Shown one piece after another: positions 1 through 8,319 of a stretch of DNA of 64,000 nucleotides. This DNA is from Variimorphobacter saccharofermentans (GTDB taxonomy: Bacteria; Bacillota; Clostridia; Lachnospirales; Lachnospiraceae). Positions within the stretch are counted from its first letter, which is position 1. The number at the start of each line of letters is the position of its first letter. A program made the translations under genes and the position numbers. The DNA lies in contig NZ_JACEGA010000001.1 of assembly GCF_014174405.1 (NCBI RefSeq), forward strand, positions 3,698,501 through 3,762,500, in the 5' to 3' direction. The notes under the pieces were generated by a model. The model was not told the DNA's origin. It worked only from the letters and a program-made list of their open reading frames with translations, and searched no databases.

Positions 1-1227
1 ACAATCGGCGTCAAGGAGCGAATAACAATAAATGTCACCTCTATCTCTGGCTCTTCTACCCTGCATGACAAGCTGACTATGGCTGCTAACCAGGATCCTG
101 GAGCTCCGGAGCTTCCTGATATCACAACTGCTTATCCAAAGACTGCCATGATTCTTGCTGATAAAGATCTATTGGTTAATCTTAGTGATGTTTTCACGGA
201 AAAGGAACTCTCCGCATTTGTTCCGCGGTTCATAGAAGAAGGACGCCTATCAGATGGCAATCTGTATGTTCTTCCTACGGCGAAATCAACGGAGGTGCTG
301 TTTATTAATTCCACCATATTTAATCGCTTTGCAAGTGAATCTGGTGCAAAGCTGGAGGATCTCTCTACCTTCGAAGGTATTGCAAAAACTGCCGCCCTTT
401 ACTATGATTGGACGGACAAAAAAACTCCGGATATCGAAGGTGACGGAAAGACCTTTTACATGCCTGATTCTCTTTTTAATATGGCTTCGGTAGGATGCAA
501 ACAGCTGGGATCGGACCTGTTTGTGAACTTTGGTATCGACTTTAATAATCCTGTTGTTTATAGGGTTTGGGAATATTATTTTGGCTCAGCAGTCCAGGGA
601 CATACCGCTATCTTTGACGGCTATGCCACCGATCTTGCCAAAACTGGTGAAATTGTATGTTCCACCGGATCTACCGCAGGAGTTCTATTCTATCCTGAAA
701 ATGTCACCTACCCTGATAATACTACTGAACCCTCCGAGCTTGAAATTCTCCCATATCCTGTATTTGAAGACGGAGAAAAGATCGCTGTTCAGCGTGGCGC
801 AGGTATGTGTGTGATTAAGTCCGACAAAGCGAAGGAAAAGGCTGCAGGTATATTCTTGAAATGGTTTACCAGTCCGGAAAACAACCTGCACTTTGTCTCC
901 TCCACCGGATATCTTCCCGTTACAGAGGAAGCCTTTGGAGATATTATGCTGAAAGAAATTAATTCTGTATCAAATCCAAGTATTAAAAAGCTACTTCAGG
1001 TATCCAGACAAATGCAGATGGAATATAGCTTCTATATACCTCCATTATTCGACGGAATTGATACACTACAGGCTACTTACGAAAATAATCTACGTGCTTT
1101 GGCTGAAGAAGCGAGAAATGCCTATCAAGAACAACCCAATTCCTTGATTACCAGTCCGGATGTCTTAACTTCCACTAATAGTGAAAAATATGATGAGTTT
1201 AAAAAACTGATAAGTACAGATAATTAA
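1..1227 (+). CDS. Extracellular solute-binding protein (ABC sugar-type), 5' truncated by window edge
   Basis: The reading frame is open back to base 1 with no convincing start or ribosome site, so the N-terminus, including any lipoprotein signal, lies outside the window. An ATG at 79 is probably internal. The visible part (about 408 residues) looks like a family 1 extracellular solute-binding protein: alternating alpha/beta segments, a mid-region Gly/Ser-rich ligand-cleft stretch (CSTGSTAGVLF), and a late segment of the type seen when such proteins close over sugars (KAAGIFLKWFTSPENN). The role by family is capture of an oligosaccharide or other solute for an ABC importer. The next gene starts about 28 bases on and encodes a membrane sensor-regulator, so the pair may act as sensor and ligand receptor; this is inference, since no permease is in view. 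Confidence 0.8.
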   Translation, partial: TIGVKERITINVTSISGSSTLHDKLTMAANQDPGAPELPDITTAYPKTAMILADKDLLVNLSDVFTEKELSAFVPRFIEEGRLSDGNLYVLPTAKSTEVLFINSTIFNRFASESGAKLEDLSTFEGIAKTAALYYDWTDKKTPDIEGDGKTFYMPDSLFNMASVGCKQLGSDLFVNFGIDFNNPVVYRVWEYYFGSAVQGHTAIFDGYATDLAKTGEIVCSTGSTAGVLFYPENVTYPDNTTEPSELEILPYPVFEDGEKIAVQRGAGMCVIKSDKAKEKAAGIFLKWFTSPENNLHFVSSTGYLPVTEEAFGDIMLKEINSVSNPSIKKLLQVSRQMQMEYSFYIPPLFDGIDTLQATYENNLRALAEEARNAYQEQPNSLITSPDVLTSTNSEKYDEFKKLISTDN

Positions 1228-1255
1228 TTTGAAAATAGAGAGGTTGGAATCACCA

Positions 1256-2866
1256 ATGAGACGTCAAGTTGAACCATCATTTTTATTCAATCGTTTCAGT
1301 TCTAAAAGTATATCTATGCGCCTTCGGCTGTTTTTTTTCTTATTAGTGCTGGTGTTAACAATGATGGCTGGAATTATCGTGATATTATTAGTAACAGGTA
1401 CCTTCTCAGCGGGTCTAAAGGAAAGTAAGCAGTTACTAAGCAGAGAACTGAAGTATGTGTCCCAGGATATCTCACTGCAGTATGGTCAGCTCTCTGTACA
1501 GGCTGTCGATTTTTCGAAACAACTATCCAGTCAGATTGAGGAGTATCTTAATACAAAGCAACAGAATATAAATGAGTTATCCGAAACACCGGAGCATATT
1601 GAAGAATTAATCACATCCCTTTATCAAAATACATATTTCTATCTGGAAAAATCCAATTGCAGTGGTGCTTTTGTTATCTTAGATACCACTGTGAACCCTG
1701 CTCTTGAGAACTCAGAGAATTCCAAGGCCGGTCTATATCTTAAGAATCTGGAACCAAATATTATTAGCTCTTCTTCTCCAAATACCACCTTATTACGCGG
1801 ATTTTTCAGTATTGGAAGGGAGAATTCCCTCAATCTTCATACTCAATGGAGAATGGAATTTGACGTATCCGAGGCTGATTATTACCATATCCCAATGGAG
1901 GAGGCAAGAAAAAATCCCCGTCTTCCAATTTCCAAACTGTATTATTGGAGTAATCCTATGATTATACCAGATACCAGCGAAGAAGTAATGATCTGCTGTG
2001 TTCCTCTTATAGATTCCAAGAACAATATCTACGGGGTATGTGGTCTGGAAATCAGTATGATGCTATTCAAGCTCTCCCATATGCCGACAAACAACACGTA
2101 TCCAAGGATGTTTTGTATGTTCTCCCGGTTAACCGATAATCGTTTATCCATCGAAAATTCTATGTTAGCAGGCGGATATTCCATAAAGGACTTTTCAGAG
2201 GAAAATACCTTTCTGAAAATCACAGAAAACAGCAAATCCTATAATAATTATCAAAGCGATGAAGGTAGAATATACTTAGGTTACCATACCCAAACACAAT
2301 TATATCCCAATGGATCACCATACTCCCAGCACAATTGGGTAACAGCAGTTCTTGTACCAAAAGAGGATATCGTTAATTCCATAACACGATTAAACATTAT
2401 ATTAGTTTGCTTGCTGTGTCTACTTATAACGAGTGGAATTATTATATCCATAATCTTCAGTAACAAGTATCTCAAGCCTATTTCCGAAGGACTCGAAATG
2501 CTTCGTACGGAAAGTAGCAGTGAACTGGCCAAAACCAATGTACAGGAAATTGATGAATTAATTGAATATCTTGCTGTATATAAGAACGAACTGCAACAGA
2601 AGGCAGAACAGGAAAAGCATCAAATCACAATCCTGGAGCAGTTTATCGAAAAAACAAAGACATTAACTCCTGCCGAACGCTCTGTATTCAATCTTTACTC
2701 AAAGGGTCTCAGTGCTCAGGAAATTGCATCAACTCTTTTCCTAAGTATTAATACCATAAAGACTCATACCAAGCATATCTTTGCAAAGCTTGGGGTAGCG
2801 TCCAGAGAAGAATTGCTGTTATACATCAGCATGCTGGAGGATATCGGACTGGAAATGAATCCATAA
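1256..2866 (+). CDS. Membrane-anchored LuxR-type HTH transcriptional regulator with extracytoplasmic sensor domain
   Basis: A 536-residue protein from the ATG at 1256, which has an AGAGG-type ribosome site; a TTG at 1229 is an alternative start without one. Visible order: a transmembrane helix at about 20-45, a Cache-like extracellular region of about 330 residues, a second transmembrane helix near 378-402, a short coiled linker (about 440-475), then a C-terminal LuxR/GerE helix-turn-helix (LTPAERSVFNLYSKGLSAQE, then INTIKTHTKHIFAKLGV). It has no kinase or receiver domain, so signal and DNA binding sit in one chain. It follows the solute-binding protein closely and is probably co-transcribed. 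It likely senses an outside ligand and controls nearby transport genes (inference). Hairpin element A begins 63 bases after its stop. Confidence 0.8.
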   Translation: MRRQVEPSFLFNRFSSKSISMRLRLFFFLLVLVLTMMAGIIVILLVTGTFSAGLKESKQLLSRELKYVSQDISLQYGQLSVQAVDFSKQLSSQIEEYLNTKQQNINELSETPEHIEELITSLYQNTYFYLEKSNCSGAFVILDTTVNPALENSENSKAGLYLKNLEPNIISSSSPNTTLLRGFFSIGRENSLNLHTQWRMEFDVSEADYYHIPMEEARKNPRLPISKLYYWSNPMIIPDTSEEVMICCVPLIDSKNNIYGVCGLEISMMLFKLSHMPTNNTYPRMFCMFSRLTDNRLSIENSMLAGGYSIKDFSEENTFLKITENSKSYNNYQSDEGRIYLGYHTQTQLYPNGSPYSQHNWVTAVLVPKEDIVNSITRLNIILVCLLCLLITSGIIISIIFSNKYLKPISEGLEMLRTESSSELAKTNVQEIDELIEYLAVYKNELQQKAEQEKHQITILEQFIEKTKTLTPAERSVFNLYSKGLSAQEIASTLFLSINTIKTHTKHIFAKLGVASREELLLYISMLEDIGLEMNP

Positions 2867-2929
2867 TCTGATTTAATGATTAAACAACTTAACCACTTAA
2901 CAATTTAACGATTTAACGACAAGGGTGAC

Positions 2930-3170
2930 GACAAGGGTGGTTGTATAACATTTCTGTGGGGACAATTACTTACCTCACACACAGACGGAAGTACTCATTA
3001 CTGATTTCGTATGTCTCAGGCGAATACTCATATTCATATGCGAATCTAAATATTCACATGCAAATATGAGTATTCGCCTGATTCATACAAAATACAGCAT
3101 TGAGTTCTTCCGACAGTGTATTATGGTAAGTAATTGTCCCCACAGAAATGTTATACAACCACCTCTTGTC
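2930..3170 (+). repeat. Dispersed long-hairpin element, copy A
   Basis: A 241-bp near-complete inverted repeat. The basal arms (2930-2974 and 3125-3170) contain a 39-bp perfect complement ending in ACTTACC / GGTAAGT. The 150-bp middle begins TCACACACAGACGG and ends GACAGTGTATTAT. It folds back on itself with internal mismatches and a tip stem (ATACTCATATT pairs with AATATGAGTAT). Copies B (15184) and C (33256) share the middle, but their basal arms are unrelated in sequence. It lies 63 bases after the stop of a + strand gene and is followed by no T-run, so it is not an ordinary terminator. The remainder of 2867-3324 holds short direct repeats (GACAAGGGTG twice near 2918-2937) and the AT-rich upstream region of the next gene. 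Confidence 0.9.
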
Positions 3171-3324
3171 TGATATACACAGAATAAAAATATAATCCTA
3201 TGGATGCATTTCCACTTCCATTCTGTTATTCTGATATATGCTGTACTTTAGCGTAATTATATAACATAATTTTCCATGGAATATCCTTCGAAATATTGAC
3301 GATAATAATATCGGAGGTGTTTAC

Positions 3325-3849
3325 ATGATTACGAACGTTACCTTATCAACAAAGGAAAGATTATTATTAGAAGATGCCAAATCCCACGAGGAAATCTGCA
3401 TTCTGAAATATCAGAATTATGCCAACCTGGCCTGCGATAGTCAGTTGAAAGCGGTCTTTCGAGCAAATGGTCAGAAGGAAGAAGAGCATCTTCAGACAAT
3501 TAACCAATTATTAAATGGAACGGTTCCTTCTATGAGCGGCGGTCAAAGCGGCTCAGCTGGTGCACAAGGAAGCACACAGCAGCAGACTGGTCAGATGCCC
3601 CAATCACAACAACAGTCCATTAATCAAAGTAGTTCCGGTTCCACTTCCTTCAATGCTTCGGACAAGGATCTGTGCAGTGATATGCTTATGCTTGAAAAAT
3701 ATGTGTCCGGTGCATATGATACTACTATCTTCGAGTTTAAGAATGCTCAGGTTAGGGATGTATTAAATCATATCCAAAAAGAAGAGCAAAAACACGGTGA
3801 AGCAATCTTTGCTTATATGCAAAGCAAAGGAATGTATTCCACTACCTAA
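3325..3849 (+). CDS. Spore coat protein, CotF-like (ferritin-like fold)
   Basis: 174 residues behind a strong GGAGGTG site. Two helical blocks (about 8-65 and 110-170) are separated by a low-complexity Ser/Gly/Gln linker (about 70-108). The second block (KDLCSDMLMLEKYVSGAYDT and KEEQKHGEAIFAYM) matches the CotF family of ferritin-like spore coat proteins. The first block (LEDAKSHEEICILKYQNYAN, EEEHLQTINQLL) carries the paired E/EEH pattern of ferritin-like helices. By family it is a structural protein of the spore coat. Metal binding is possible but not shown. It is a single gene ended by a bidirectional hairpin terminator shared with the convergent permease gene. Confidence 0.8.
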   Translation: MITNVTLSTKERLLLEDAKSHEEICILKYQNYANLACDSQLKAVFRANGQKEEEHLQTINQLLNGTVPSMSGGQSGSAGAQGSTQQQTGQMPQSQQQSINQSSSGSTSFNASDKDLCSDMLMLEKYVSGAYDTTIFEFKNAQVRDVLNHIQKEEQKHGEAIFAYMQSKGMYSTT

Positions 3850-3866
3850 TTGTCTTTCACCAAACC

Positions 3867-3940
3867 AAAAGATCTCTGAATATGTCCGCAAGATGTGATC
3901 ACGCCAGATTACACATTAGATATATCCAGAGATCTTTTTC
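3867..3940. terminator. Bidirectional intrinsic terminator
   Basis: An AAAGATCTCTG ... CAGAGATCTTT stem with a smaller inner stem (ATGTG/CACAT) and T-runs on both sides. It lies between the convergent cotF-like and permease genes and can serve both. Confidence 0.8.
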
Positions 3941-5307
3941 TATAGTAAGAACAATGCGACAATAAAGGTAGCTGCAAACCCCACTGTTACCGGAATAAAG
4001 TTCTTTTTCGCCAGCTCCAGAGGATTAACGTTACAGATTGCTGCTACGGGTATCAATCCCCAAGGTATAATTGTGCCTCCACCCACCCAGATGGTTGAGA
4101 TCTGCCCAAGGGCTGCCAGTATTTCTTTATTTACGTCAATTGCGAAAGAAAAGGTGTTGGCTAATGCCCCCGCCAAGGGAAGTCCGGAGAAGCCAGAGCC
4201 ATCCAGACCAGTTACAATCCCAATTACCATCTGTATCACTGCAACTGGGAATTTCGACAAAGCAATATGCTCGGATAGATAGATGCCTAAGTCAGATAAA
4301 AGTCCATTTGCCTCGGGTCCCAGTATCTTCTGTGCCATTTCCTCGCTTCCTATAAAGAAGAAGGATCCGATTACTATTACGGGAGCAAATATCTTAATAC
4401 CGAACATGAAGCCTTCCCTTATGCAATCCGTAATCTTCTCAAGACAATCAGAACCTTTTTGTTGAATTAGACTTACAAAGCACATAATAAGAACTGCTGT
4501 GCCGCCTACCAAAGCAGTCGCGTCTCCTCCCTTAAGCTTGAATTTATACATCACGCAGATATCCAGGATAAATACCAGAGGAGTGATGATCGCTACCAAG
4601 TAAACCCCTACTGTGGGCTTTGGCTTGTCCTTATTCTCTTCAGAGCTCACAGCTTTTTCCTGCTTCAGTTGATTATCCCGTCTCATCATAATATAACTGG
4701 TCAATATCGTAACCGAACTCATGGTAATCCATAATGGTAATACTGCTTTACTTACAACCATAGGATTACTGATTCCTGCTGCTTTAGCCGTAATTGCGGG
4801 TGCCCCTTGGATAAAGAAATCACTGGATAAGCCTATACCATGACCAAAGAGATTCATTGCTACTGCTGCCCATATAGGCTGGAGTCCTGCTTTCACCGCA
4901 GCCGGAAGCATAATTGCTCCAACCAGAGCAACTGCTGGTGAAGGCCAGATAAACCAGGAAAAGAATAGCATAATAAATCCAAGTCCAAAGAAAGCCACCG
5001 TCGGACTTATCATTAATTTCTTAATCGGAAGCATCATTAACTCATCAGCTCCAATATCCCGAAGTGCCTTAGACATAGCTATGACCAATGAAATCACCAG
5101 TATAATTCCCCAAAATTCATTACCGGATGTTATTAAAGCATTATATATAACCTGTACCCCTTTTACAATGCTCTTCGTTTGCATGGCACCAATGAAAAAT
5201 AATCCTATAATACAGGGTAATACTGTTTCCTTTCGAAATGCCATGATCACAATTACAACTAATACAATAAAGTAATACATATAATGTAATGAAGTTAGTT
5301 CAACCAT
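3940..5307 (-). CDS. Multi-pass membrane permease, ion-transporter superfamily type; substrate unknown
   Basis: 455 residues with about 11-12 hydrophobic segments and hardly any soluble part except a charged loop near 215-235 (RRDNQLKQEKAVSSEENKDK). Gly/Pro-rich re-entrant motifs such as PSPAVALVGAIMLPAAVKAG and GLDGSGFSGLPLAG, plus the paired-half layout, suggest an IT-superfamily carrier (GntP/DcuC/citrate-transporter relatives). I cannot name the family with certainty. The start has a GGGGGG-type ribosome site. It lies 24 bases after the FAD-dependent oxidoreductase gene, so the two form an operon, and the permease may import that enzyme's substrate (inference). Confidence 0.7.
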   Translation of the reverse strand: MVELTSLHYMYYFIVLVVIVIMAFRKETVLPCIIGLFFIGAMQTKSIVKGVQVIYNALITSGNEFWGIILVISLVIAMSKALRDIGADELMMLPIKKLMISPTVAFFGLGFIMLFFSWFIWPSPAVALVGAIMLPAAVKAGLQPIWAAVAMNLFGHGIGLSSDFFIQGAPAITAKAAGISNPMVVSKAVLPLWITMSSVTILTSYIMMRRDNQLKQEKAVSSEENKDKPKPTVGVYLVAIITPLVFILDICVMYKFKLKGGDATALVGGTAVLIMCFVSLIQQKGSDCLEKITDCIREGFMFGIKIFAPVIVIGSFFFIGSEEMAQKILGPEANGLLSDLGIYLSEHIALSKFPVAVIQMVIGIVTGLDGSGFSGLPLAGALANTFSFAIDVNKEILAALGQISTIWVGGGTIIPWGLIPVAAICNVNPLELAKKNFIPVTVGFAATFIVALFLL

Positions 5308-5331
5308 AGTCCCCCCAAGATGTACCCTATC

Positions 5332-6609
5332 TTATATCAAAGGCTTATTAAAAATGTCTGTTAATCCTAGATTCTCGACCTTCCTCCTGATAGAAGGTAT
5401 ATCCAGCTCGTATAACCCTTGCTCCTTCATGTGTTCGAAATATACAGAGCCGGAGAAGGTGAATTTCTTCCCCATTCCCTCGCTCGTATTCATCTCATCC
5501 TTCACATAGGCAATAGCATCACCAACGGCCAGTTCAACCGGTAGTTCCAGAGTCTCCTTACCCATAGCATATCTTACACTGTTATTACCTGCCAAGGTTC
5601 CTGTAACGATGGCTTCCGTATGACCTACCAGTAATCCTGACTTCTCACCCGCGCAGAACAAATTCTCTACACCGATTACCTTCAATGCATTGTCTCTTGG
5701 TGCCATGGCAAAGAACCGCATAGAATTTCCTTTCCCAGCGGAATATGGGTCCTCATAACGTGCACTTTCAAAGCCGGGTATTTTACGCAGTTTGTCCAAA
5801 TTAAAGAATGGAGTCATTAACTTGGCATGACCGGTATCAAGGAGAATAAGATTATCTCGAAATTCGCTTATGGCATATTGCTGACAGGCCTTTATACCCA
5901 AATGATCTTCCACTAACTCCTCTGGAATCGGAATAATAGCAACCCCTTTTTCATTGAGTTCCCTTTGTATTTCCTCTGATAAGGATTCCTTATATATTTT
6001 GCAGGAACCGCTCATAGCTCCGACGCTTCCATCCGCTTTCGTCCCCACCATTTCTTCTATTCTGCACAGACCGGTAACACTTACACGTCCACCATAGCTG
6101 GGGCATCGAAGTACACACATCGCGCAGCCGTTCCCGTATTTTGAGCAGTTATTCATTGGACCTGCTGTTCCCGTGGAATCAACGAACACATCTCCCTCAT
6201 ATACTCTGCCCTTTTGATCCTTAACGCTAAGAATTGTCTTTGAATCCATGTGAACATCCGTAATTCGAGCTTCATATACTACGTTTATTCCCAGCCTGGT
6301 TAATAATTTTGATATAGCATAAGGTGTTCTCACAATATCATAAAGGGTAACATGCTTGTGACCCGGAAATTCAATGTTGGTATGTCTTGCCGTCTGATCA
6401 CACAGCTCGAAGAGATCTCCTCCGCCCAATGCAATCATTTCTTCTGCTGCTGTATAACGGCCATTGTTTCTCATAATACCACCAACAAGACCTGTTCCCA
6501 GAAGCATATCCGTTCTTTCTAATAAAGTAACCTGTGCACCGGCTTTTGAAGCACTGATAGCTGCTGCACAGCCAGCCCAACCTCCGCCGATGATCACAAT
6601 CTTCTTCAT
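5332..6609 (-). CDS. FAD-dependent oxidoreductase with Cys-rich insert
   Basis: 425 residues from the ATG at 6609, chosen because AAGGAGG lies just upstream and the Rossmann motif then starts at residue 4. A longer in-frame start at 6735 would add 42 unlikely residues. The N-terminal IIGGGWAGCAAA is the FAD-binding GxGxxG fold. VFVDSTGTAG is the second dinucleotide motif of the FAD-dependent pfam12831-like family. A Cys-rich stretch near residues 155-170 (CSKYGNGCAMCVLRC) could bind a metal or iron-sulfur cluster. The C-terminal GLLVGHTEAIVTGTLAGNNSVR matches the final FAD-contact region of this fold. It is the first gene of a two-gene operon with a permease. Substrate unknown. Confidence 0.78.
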   Translation of the reverse strand: MKKIVIIGGGWAGCAAAISASKAGAQVTLLERTDMLLGTGLVGGIMRNNGRYTAAEEMIALGGGDLFELCDQTARHTNIEFPGHKHVTLYDIVRTPYAISKLLTRLGINVVYEARITDVHMDSKTILSVKDQKGRVYEGDVFVDSTGTAGPMNNCSKYGNGCAMCVLRCPSYGGRVSVTGLCRIEEMVGTKADGSVGAMSGSCKIYKESLSEEIQRELNEKGVAIIPIPEELVEDHLGIKACQQYAISEFRDNLILLDTGHAKLMTPFFNLDKLRKIPGFESARYEDPYSAGKGNSMRFFAMAPRDNALKVIGVENLFCAGEKSGLLVGHTEAIVTGTLAGNNSVRYAMGKETLELPVELAVGDAIAYVKDEMNTSEGMGKKFTFSGSVYFEHMKEQGLYELDIPSIRRKVENLGLTDIFNKPLI

Positions 6610-6843
6610 ATCATAACCTCCTTGAAATGTCTTATGATGAATAGGGCTATACGATAAAAAAGCAACTGACTTCTGCCAATTGCTTGTAAAAATGAATTGG
6701 TATGTGCTATATATTTTATCGATATCATAGCACATACGTGATTATAGTGTCAAATAGAAGACAAAGGGATATACTACCAATTTCATATAAGATTATGATA
6801 TGTAATTTTATATAAGGTATTAAGAAAAATATAGTGCGATAAA

Positions 6844-8247
6844 TCAATTCTCTAGTAACATCTGATAATATTTCTGATATTCAGCAAGGCCACTTTTCCA
6901 GGAAGAATCATACTGCATGCAATTCTGTCTGTATTGATCCCAATCCTTTGTTTTATAAGTTGAAATGGCTTGCTGTAAGGCTTCCTTCAATGCTTCTGAG
7001 TTCCATTCTGACATATAGAATCCCGTTGACTTCTCCGGATGCTCCTTCTCCACCAATACGGTATCCTTTAATCCTCCTACTGGATGTACAACCGGTACAG
7101 TTCCATATTTCATTGCATATAGCTGGCCCAGACCACAGGGTTCATTTTGCGAAGGCATAAGATAGATATCCGCACCTGCATAGATCAGCTTTGCCTTTTC
7201 CTCCGTATATTCAAAGTCTACAGTGAATGTTCCAGGATATTCTGAAGCAATATTAGCGAGAAGCCCTTGATAATAGCAGTTTCCTGATCCAAGCAGCACC
7301 AATTGATAATTCGGTATTCCATAATCAGCTATTGTCTTAATCAATAGCTCTATTCCTTTGGAGAAATCCAGTCTTGTTATCATCGCTACTAATGGGATAT
7401 CTTCATTGGATAAACCATAGTTCTTCCGTAGTACCTCTCGGTTTTTCTTCTTTTCTGATAAACTATTATTATCGTAAGGAAAAGGCACCTCGCCCACCCT
7501 CATGGGATTATAGATTTCATCATCTATACCATTGAGAATACCTATCATCTCGTTCTTTCTACTTTCAATCAGCTTACTCATCCCGTCCCCATATGAGGAT
7601 GACATAATTTCCTTCGCGTAGGCAGGACTTACGGTTGTAAGCAAATCCGAATACAATATTCCAGCCTTTGCAAAATCCAACCATTCCGGATAGCCCAGAA
7701 GTACCTTTTCCCTGTCTGTAAGTAAATCATTCAGATAGGTGGAAGGAATATAACCATGATACGCAATATTATGAATGGTATAAACCGACTTAATATTCGG
7801 AAACTCCTTTTTTATCAAAAGAGGAAGAAAGCCTGTGTGCCAGTCATTGGTGTGGATAATATCCGGTGTATAATTAATTCGTTTCAGCATCTCAATAACT
7901 GCTTTACAAAAAAAGAAAAAACGGACATTGTCATCCTCATAGCCATAGATATTCTCCCGGTAATAATACCGTTCATTTCCGATAAAATAGGTGGGCAGCT
8001 CATTTTTATCAGAAGCAGTCTTCAGCACGCAGGTATCATATCCATATTCCATTGGTACCGGGAAATCCATCTTATACTTAACCCTTACATCCATGTTCTT
8101 ATAAAGAGGCATCACTCTTCTGACTTCATAATCACCGGTAGCCATTAACGCTTTCGGAAAGCTTCTCGCCACCTCTGCCATTCCCCCTGAATTTGCATAA
8201 GGGGCAATCTCTGCTGTTACATATAATACTTTTATTTTGCGCTTCAC
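6844..8247 (-). CDS. glgA: Glycogen/starch synthase paralogue (GT5), last gene of glg operon
   Basis: 467 residues with the two-Rossmann GT5 layout. The N-terminal VLYVTAEIAPYANSGGMAEV corresponds to the nucleotide-sugar loop, normally KxGGL; here the lysine is asparagine and the leucine methionine. IHTNDWHTGFLP and the C-terminal MPSQNEPCGLGQLYAMKYG with PVGGLKDTV are the conserved acceptor and ADP-glucose elements. Classical GlgA enzymes extend alpha-1,4 glucan from ADP-glucose. This copy is shorter than its neighbour (504 aa) and has lost the loop lysine, so donor use or activity may differ. It is the last gene of glgB-glgC-glgA-glgA2, starting 72 bases after the upstream glgA stop. Confidence 0.85.
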   Translation of the reverse strand: MKRKIKVLYVTAEIAPYANSGGMAEVARSFPKALMATGDYEVRRVMPLYKNMDVRVKYKMDFPVPMEYGYDTCVLKTASDKNELPTYFIGNERYYYRENIYGYEDDNVRFFFFCKAVIEMLKRINYTPDIIHTNDWHTGFLPLLIKKEFPNIKSVYTIHNIAYHGYIPSTYLNDLLTDREKVLLGYPEWLDFAKAGILYSDLLTTVSPAYAKEIMSSSYGDGMSKLIESRKNEMIGILNGIDDEIYNPMRVGEVPFPYDNNSLSEKKKNREVLRKNYGLSNEDIPLVAMITRLDFSKGIELLIKTIADYGIPNYQLVLLGSGNCYYQGLLANIASEYPGTFTVDFEYTEEKAKLIYAGADIYLMPSQNEPCGLGQLYAMKYGTVPVVHPVGGLKDTVLVEKEHPEKSTGFYMSEWNSEALKEALQQAISTYKTKDWDQYRQNCMQYDSSWKSGLAEYQKYYQMLLEN

Positions 8248-8319
8248 GATGATATTGTACCTCCTTACCTTTGTATCCTTGAAGCATTAACATTTGGTGT
8301 ATACCCGATTACTGCTAAT

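Noticed and set aside
2930..3170. Hairpin elements A-C as CRISPR repeats or retron msr/msd
   Set aside because: Only single units, no spacer series, no cas or reverse transcriptase gene near.
2930..3170. Hairpin elements as MITEs of the two IS families present
   Set aside because: Their ends do not match GTTAGTGTAAAG or CAGCTCTGAAAGG, and I see no target duplications beside them.
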